Shown one piece after another: positions 42,731 through 46,439 of a DNA stretch of 46,439 nt (the first letter of the stretch is position 1; the number at the start of each line of letters is the position of its first letter). The DNA comes from Clostridium sp. Its GTDB lineage: Bacteria; Bacteroidota; Bacteroidia; Bacteroidales; Muribaculaceae. The translations under genes and the position numbers were made by a program. Location of the stretch: assembly GCA_023666615.1 (NCBI GenBank), contig JAMPBQ010000010.1, positions 1 to 46,439 of the forward strand, read 5' to 3'. The notes beneath the pieces were generated by a model. It was not told where the DNA came from and did not search any database. It saw only the letters and a program-made list of their open reading frames with translations.

Positions 42731-43630
42731 ATGAAAAAGATATTCAGAAAAGAAGTTATAATAGGCATTTGCGTGCTGGCAGCGTTGGCCATCCTATTCT
42801 TTGGCATCAATTTTTTGAAGGGCGTCAACCTCTTCAAGGCATCGAATTATTATTACGCGTCCTACACCAATGTTGAGGGCTTGGCCGTATCGGCTCCCGT
42901 CACCCTCAATGGCTTTAAGGTGGGGCAGGTGCGCTCAATAGAATATGAATATGACAATCCCGGGCATGTGCTTGTGGAGATGAGCCTTGACAAGCAGGTG
43001 AGGGTGCCTCGCGGGTCAGAGGCGATATTGGGCAGCGACCTTCTCGGCACGGCTTCGATTAAGCTGCATCTAGCGAAGGCGGATGATATGCATGATGTTG
43101 GCGATAAGCTCATCGGCGTCAATCAGGCTGGGATGATGGACGCGATAGGCAATAGCGTGATGCCGGCTGTGGAGCAGATTTTGCCGCGCATAGATTCTCT
43201 GATGATGAACCTTAACGCGCTGGTTGGGGATACGGCGTTGCGGAATGCAGTGCAGCGGCTGGACCGCATCACAGCCGACCTTAGCGTAACCACCCGCAAT
43301 TTGGCCACAGCTACGGCGCATCTCGGCCCCATCGCCACGAACGTGAATGGCATCACGGCCAATGTGCATGACATGACCGAAGATTTGTCAGAGTTGACCT
43401 CGCAGGTGAGGGAGCTGCCGGTGGATACCCTTTTCGCGGACCTTCAGGCCACTGCGGAGAACTTGCGGGCGCTGTCAGCGCAAATCAATGACCCGAACTC
43501 CAGCCTTGGAATGCTTATGAATGACCCGGCTTTGTACAACAATATCAACTCGGCAGTGCAGAGCCTTGATTCGATATTTGTAGACATCAAGAAGAATCCG
43601 AAGAGGTATATCAGCATCAAGCTGTTTTAG
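42731..43630 (+). CDS. MlaD/MCE family lipid-transport protein
   Basis: A 299-residue inner-membrane-anchored periplasmic protein. One N-terminal transmembrane helix (about 8-28) is followed by an MCE domain (about 38-115) with YYASYTNVEGLAVSAPVTLNGFKVGQV and GSDLLGTASIKL. A long helical region (about 140-270) with heptad-like hydrophobics follows, ending in KKNPKRYISIKLF. MCE proteins form hexameric rings that carry lipids between membranes. The permease (MlaE) and ATPase (MlaF) are not in the window. It is the second gene after the amidase. Confidence 0.9.
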   Translation: MKKIFRKEVIIGICVLAALAILFFGINFLKGVNLFKASNYYYASYTNVEGLAVSAPVTLNGFKVGQVRSIEYEYDNPGHVLVEMSLDKQVRVPRGSEAILGSDLLGTASIKLHLAKADDMHDVGDKLIGVNQAGMMDAIGNSVMPAVEQILPRIDSLMMNLNALVGDTALRNAVQRLDRITADLSVTTRNLATATAHLGPIATNVNGITANVHDMTEDLSELTSQVRELPVDTLFADLQATAENLRALSAQINDPNSSLGMLMNDPALYNNINSAVQSLDSIFVDIKKNPKRYISIKLF

Positions 43631-43669
43631 GGAGATTTGGCATGGCAGATGATGGGCTCATGGGGATTT

Positions 43670-43747
43670 AACGATATAACGAAATATCGAAATAACGAAA
43701 TATCGATTTATCGTAATATCGAAATATCGGATATATCGAAATATCTA
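43670..43747. repeat. AAATATCG-type AT-rich repeat tract between convergent genes
   Basis: About 78 bases are built from repeated CGAAATATCG-like words, many of them near-palindromic. They lie between the convergent MlaD and GlsB genes. The tract could form hairpins in both transcripts and act as a two-way terminator. Confidence 0.7.
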
Positions 43748-43778
43748 AATGGGGATTTAAGGGAGGGCTAGATGTGGG

Positions 43779-44708
43779 CTATTTGTGGTAGCTATTGATG
43801 TGGCGGTTTTTCTTTTGGTCGTATATCTCGCCTATTGCCAGGAAGATGCCGGTCTCCTCGACGTCGCCAAACTCATCGTTGATAGCCGTGCCGAACATTC
43901 GCATTGTAGGCGAAAGGCTCATATACGCGTTAACCAGAGGCGGGATGTTTATGCCGCGTTTGCGCACTTCAGCGTTTAGAATCTTGTAGTCCTCCTTGAA
44001 AGATCCGCCGACGAAAAGGCTATCCATCGCTTGCGTGTCTGTGCCGGTCTGCAGGCTTGATATTGGCCTTACGAGGTTGTCATGGTCGGGGAAATACTTA
44101 TGCAGGAAATAAAGAATCATGTTTCGGCATTCGGTGACGTAGCTTGGGTACATCGTGACCTTGCCAAAGAGGTATTTAATGAACGGATACTCCACGGTGA
44201 GCGCTCCAAGGCCGTCCCAAAGGTTGTCAAGGACGAAGAGCGCCTTTGCGCCGGCCTTTGACGATTGATATTCCGGGCGCACGAAAGAGCGGCCCAGCTC
44301 CATAGTCAGAGGCAAATACTCTTTCAGAAACTTTTCGGAGAAGCGGAACATATGGCTAGTGGCAATGCGCGGAACGCCTTGAGGGCTTACGGCAATGTCA
44401 GGGCCAAGAATGAAGCGGTATCCGCCCAATATTTCCCTTTCCTCCGGATTCCACACCAAAAGCTGGCGACATGGCGGGTCCATCAAATCAAACTCATCAA
44501 TGTCACAGTCCTTGCCCGTGCCACCGCCGGCTTGGCGGAAAGAAATTTCGCGCAGGCGGCCGATTTCACGCATAACGTTAGGGCACTTGCGCCCGTCAAC
44601 GACATAAATCTTATTGCCGCCTTTGTTAGAATCTCGCAGGAAGCAATCGTCAGTAAGCTCAGCCTCAATCAGGCTTTTGTCAACCGGAGGAATGATTGGT
44701 TGGTTCAT
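43779..44708 (-). CDS. glsB: GNAT-fold N-acyltransferase, GlsB-like (glycine lipid synthesis)
   Basis: A 309-residue protein of the OlsB/hemolysin-like acyltransferase family (Acetyltransf_5). The LVWNPEEREILGGYRFILG strand and the RSFVRPEYQSSKAGAKALFVLDNLWDGLG segment are typical. In Bacteroides thetaiotaomicron, GlsB adds a 3-hydroxy fatty acid to glycine, giving commendamide, the precursor of glycine and flavolipins. It starts 5 bases after the PlsC-like gene, the same pairing as in B. thetaiotaomicron. The gene symbol is inferred from this pair and is not proven. Confidence 0.75.
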   Translation of the reverse strand: MNQPIIPPVDKSLIEAELTDDCFLRDSNKGGNKIYVVDGRKCPNVMREIGRLREISFRQAGGGTGKDCDIDEFDLMDPPCRQLLVWNPEEREILGGYRFILGPDIAVSPQGVPRIATSHMFRFSEKFLKEYLPLTMELGRSFVRPEYQSSKAGAKALFVLDNLWDGLGALTVEYPFIKYLFGKVTMYPSYVTECRNMILYFLHKYFPDHDNLVRPISSLQTGTDTQAMDSLFVGGSFKEDYKILNAEVRKRGINIPPLVNAYMSLSPTMRMFGTAINDEFGDVEETGIFLAIGEIYDQKKNRHINSYHK

Positions 44709-44713
44709 ATATC

Positions 44714-45550
44714 CTAAAATTTCTCTTTAAGGAGGTAGGTCTTATCTTTAATAATCGATGCCATCTTTGACGGGGGCTCCTGGGCAAGCGATTGCCAAGG
44801 AATGCGTTCGCCAACGGCGAGGGAGAACTTTCCGCCCCTAGCTTTTAGCATTTCAGCGGGGAGGCGCACCATTTCGATGTTGAACGGTATCTTCAGCCTT
44901 GTGCGCCATCTAGCCATGGAGTAGAAACCGCCGGAATTTTCCCCGCTGAAGAAAAGCGGCACAACATCGCGATGGAACTGCATAGCCTTCATGACGAACA
45001 TTTTGTGCCATTTCAAATCGCGTATTTCGCCGTCGGCGCCCAGCCTTGACACCAGGCCGGCGGGAAAAACCAGCACAGGAGAGTCGCCGTTCATGGCCGC
45101 GGCGAGGTCTTGGGCGCTCTTTCGCGATTGCTTTCCGTGCTTGTTGATTGGCAAGAACACTTCCTGGAGGGGCTGCACAGCCATCAGCAAATCGTTGACC
45201 ACGAACTTCACTCCACCGCCATAAATGTCGGAGAGCAGAGATATTAGCGTGATTCCATCGAGGCCTCCCAGAGGGTGGTTGCATACGAATATGACTCTTG
45301 AATCATCCCGCGGCGGCAAGGCTTGTGGATTTGCCACATCAAGCTTAATGTCCATATCCTCCATCACGGCTTTGCAGAAGTCGGCGCCGGTCAAAGGGTA
45401 GAATCGACGGAGCATGTCGTTAAGCTCGTCGGCATGGACGGCCCTCTCCAACCAGCGCACGGCAAATCGGGGCACAAACCGGGCTTTATCGCCAAGCTTG
45501 CTCCTGAGAGCATTGCCAATGTTGATTTGTATCGGGCCTGAAGTCTCCAT
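44714..45550 (-). CDS. glsA: PlsC-like O-acyltransferase, GlsA-like
   Basis: A 278-residue protein of the lysophospholipid acyltransferase superfamily. The acceptor motif is NHPLGGLDG, that is His-X5-Asp rather than the usual His-X4-Asp, a form I associate with the Bacteroidota GlsA/hemolysin-type branch. A second segment, VLVFPAGLVSR, corresponds to the usual FPEG motif with Ala replacing Glu. GlsA attaches a second acyl chain to the 3-hydroxyl group of the N-acyl glycine made by GlsB. It is the first gene of the pair, with a -7-like TAATTTTG upstream on the minus strand. The assignment is inferred from context. Confidence 0.75.
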   Translation of the reverse strand: METSGPIQINIGNALRSKLGDKARFVPRFAVRWLERAVHADELNDMLRRFYPLTGADFCKAVMEDMDIKLDVANPQALPPRDDSRVIFVCNHPLGGLDGITLISLLSDIYGGGVKFVVNDLLMAVQPLQEVFLPINKHGKQSRKSAQDLAAAMNGDSPVLVFPAGLVSRLGADGEIRDLKWHKMFVMKAMQFHRDVVPLFFSGENSGGFYSMARWRTRLKIPFNIEMVRLPAEMLKARGGKFSLAVGERIPWQSLAQEPPSKMASIIKDKTYLLKEKF

Positions 45551-45571
45551 ATCGAAAGTCTATGCAAAGTG

Positions 45572-45579
45572 CAAAATTA
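45572..45579 (-). promoter_or_regulatory. -7 box upstream of the glsA-glsB pair
   Basis: On the minus strand this reads TAATTTTG, an exact TAnnTTTG match, 21 bases before the start codon. No well-placed TTG is seen at -33. Confidence 0.5.
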
Positions 45580-45659
45580 GTGAATTTTTCTTGTTTTTGC
45601 ATTTTCTTGGTTAAAAATTGGCTCAAAAAAAGCATAAAAAGGGTATTGGGCATCAATTT

Positions 45660-45690
45660 TTGTATGATGCGGGGAAAATCCTTATCTTTG
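45660..45690 (+). promoter_or_regulatory. Promoter of the epimerase-like gene
   Basis: TTG at 45660-45662 and TATCTTTG at 45683-45690 are 20 bp apart. The box lies inside the longest open frame, which argues for a start at 45714 rather than further upstream. Confidence 0.7.
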
Positions 45691-45713
45691 CCATAGCAAT
45701 TATAGAATGGTTT

Positions 45714-46364
45714 ATGATACAGATTGAAGACATAATTATAGACCTATGCGGCAATGGCTTTATGGAGCCGTACCTGCGAAGGGAGCTGGAGAAGCCCAAG
45801 GCGGCCGAAGAAGATGGCGCGGAGCAAAAGCCTATGCCGGAGCCGATGGCAGCCCTGCGGATAACCTCAGACAGCGGCAACAGCCAGGACGTTGAATTCA
45901 ATCGGATTTGCGCCGAGAAAGAGCTGCCTATCCTTTCGCTGTACGCCCCCATGATTGTTGGCACAGGGATGACCGGGCTGCCAAGGGAAATGGCGGCAAG
46001 CCTATACCGCGGCCTCTTTTTCAATGTTAAGGGCAACATGGCCAGGCTGAGCCTGATTCACGCCAGCGATTTGGCAAAGGCCGCGGCGCTGGCGGTGGGC
46101 ACCGACGCATCCTTTACCGTCACGGACGGGGCGGACCCGACGGTAGAGGACTTAGCCGAAGCCATGTCCTACCGCATGGGCGACAAGCGCATATACACCG
46201 TCAAGCCATGGGTGGCCCGCCTTATATATGGCAAAGAATACTATGCCCAGCTGACTACCGACCATATTGTCTCCGATACGTTCAGGCAGGCATATCCCGA
46301 CTTTGCACCAACGCCGGTGACACAATACCTTCGCACCCATGTCTACGATGAAAAAAGCCTCTGA
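45714..46364 (+). CDS. Short NAD-dependent epimerase/dehydratase-like protein without Rossmann N-terminus
   Basis: A 216-residue protein that resembles the C-terminal half of an extended SDR epimerase: LPILSLYAPMIVGTGMTGLPREMA, LIHASDLAKAAALAV, FTVTDGADPTVEDLAEAM and VKPWVARLIYG. The glycine-rich nucleotide-binding motif and the catalytic YxxxK are not present. Upstream sequence holds a promoter rather than a missing front half. The start at 45714 follows that promoter by 23 bases. It may be a shortened family member conserved in Bacteroidales with a non-catalytic role, or a decayed gene. The frame is open and the codons look ordinary, so the first is favoured. Confidence 0.6.
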   Translation: MIQIEDIIIDLCGNGFMEPYLRRELEKPKAAEEDGAEQKPMPEPMAALRITSDSGNSQDVEFNRICAEKELPILSLYAPMIVGTGMTGLPREMAASLYRGLFFNVKGNMARLSLIHASDLAKAAALAVGTDASFTVTDGADPTVEDLAEAMSYRMGDKRIYTVKPWVARLIYGKEYYAQLTTDHIVSDTFRQAYPDFAPTPVTQYLRTHVYDEKSL

Positions 46365-46439
46365 GGCCCTTGAGGCGTGCGGGAGCTCGCTGAAGAGCTT
46401 GGCTAAGATGGCGCTGCAGAGCCGTCCGGTGGCCCGCGG
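46339..46439 (+). CDS. Partial gene at the right edge, unknown
   Basis: An open frame overlaps the end of the epimerase-like gene and runs off the window. Starts at 46339 or 46348 are possible, both in frame. The visible product begins MSTMKKASEALEACG, continues with a helical, basic stretch and ends at PVAR. The overlap suggests translational coupling with the gene before it. Too little is visible to name it. Confidence 0.5.
   Translation, partial: MSTMKKASEALEACGSSLKSLAKMALQSRPVAR

Noticed and set aside
45618-45713. Longer N-terminus of the epimerase-like gene from a TTG start
   Set aside because: This stretch contains a good promoter (45660-45690), so it is upstream of transcription, and its translation does not resemble a Rossmann fold.

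Overview
The window looks like a chromosome segment of a Bacteroidota gut-type bacterium, probably order Bacteroidales and plausibly Muribaculaceae. This rests on the SusC/SusD pair with a large polysaccharide utilisation locus (PUL), the Bacteroidota promoter pattern (TTTG, 19-20 bp, TAnnTTTG) before several genes, A-rich leaders without Shine-Dalgarno sites, and a candidate glycine-lipid synthesis pair. The family-level placement is inference. No rRNA, tRNA, CRISPR array or complete insertion sequence was found.

Layout. Positions 1-7352 hold housekeeping and cell-envelope genes: triosephosphate isomerase, a SPOR-domain protein, GTP cyclohydrolase I, an acidic membrane-anchored protein with EF-hand-like loops, a tricorn-type S41 protease and a CpsB-type phosphatase. 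Positions 7408-37151 form a large PUL. A two-gene GH31/GH35-like unit (+) converges on a two-gene (-) unit made of a DUF4861-like lipoprotein and a membrane-tethered AraC regulator. Divergent from these runs a long (+) operon: SusC, SusD, a BIG2-domain lipoprotein, a PL38-like lyase, a GH28/GH49-type beta-helix enzyme, a heparinase II/III-type lyase, a second beta-helix enzyme, GH43, GH88, an SDR dehydrogenase, GH127 and GH97.

Positions 37152-39686 differ in character: a Hanks-type Ser/Thr kinase with its own promoter, bracketed by CACGGATT-type repeats, followed by what looks like a short remnant of a GH32 gene. From 39687 on come an esterase-like lipoprotein, a GH16 enzyme, an N-acetylmuramoyl-L-alanine amidase, an MlaD/MCE protein, a probable GlsA/GlsB glycine-lipid pair and a short epimerase-like protein lacking the Rossmann N-terminus. 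A partial gene runs off the right end.

How the PUL may work (inference): surface SusD and BIG2 lipoproteins capture a uronic-acid-containing branched glycan. The two lyase-type and two beta-helix enzymes cut the backbone. GH43, GH127, GH97, GH31 and GH35-like enzymes remove side chains. GH88 releases unsaturated uronates and the SDR reduces a resulting keto-uronate. The regulator has a periplasmic propeller and a cytoplasmic AraC domain but no kinase or receiver. The SusC leader carries four ATGG-N7-CCAT units spaced 26-20-26 bp that no ordinary feature explains. The regulator and this leader array are the best candidates for something undescribed.
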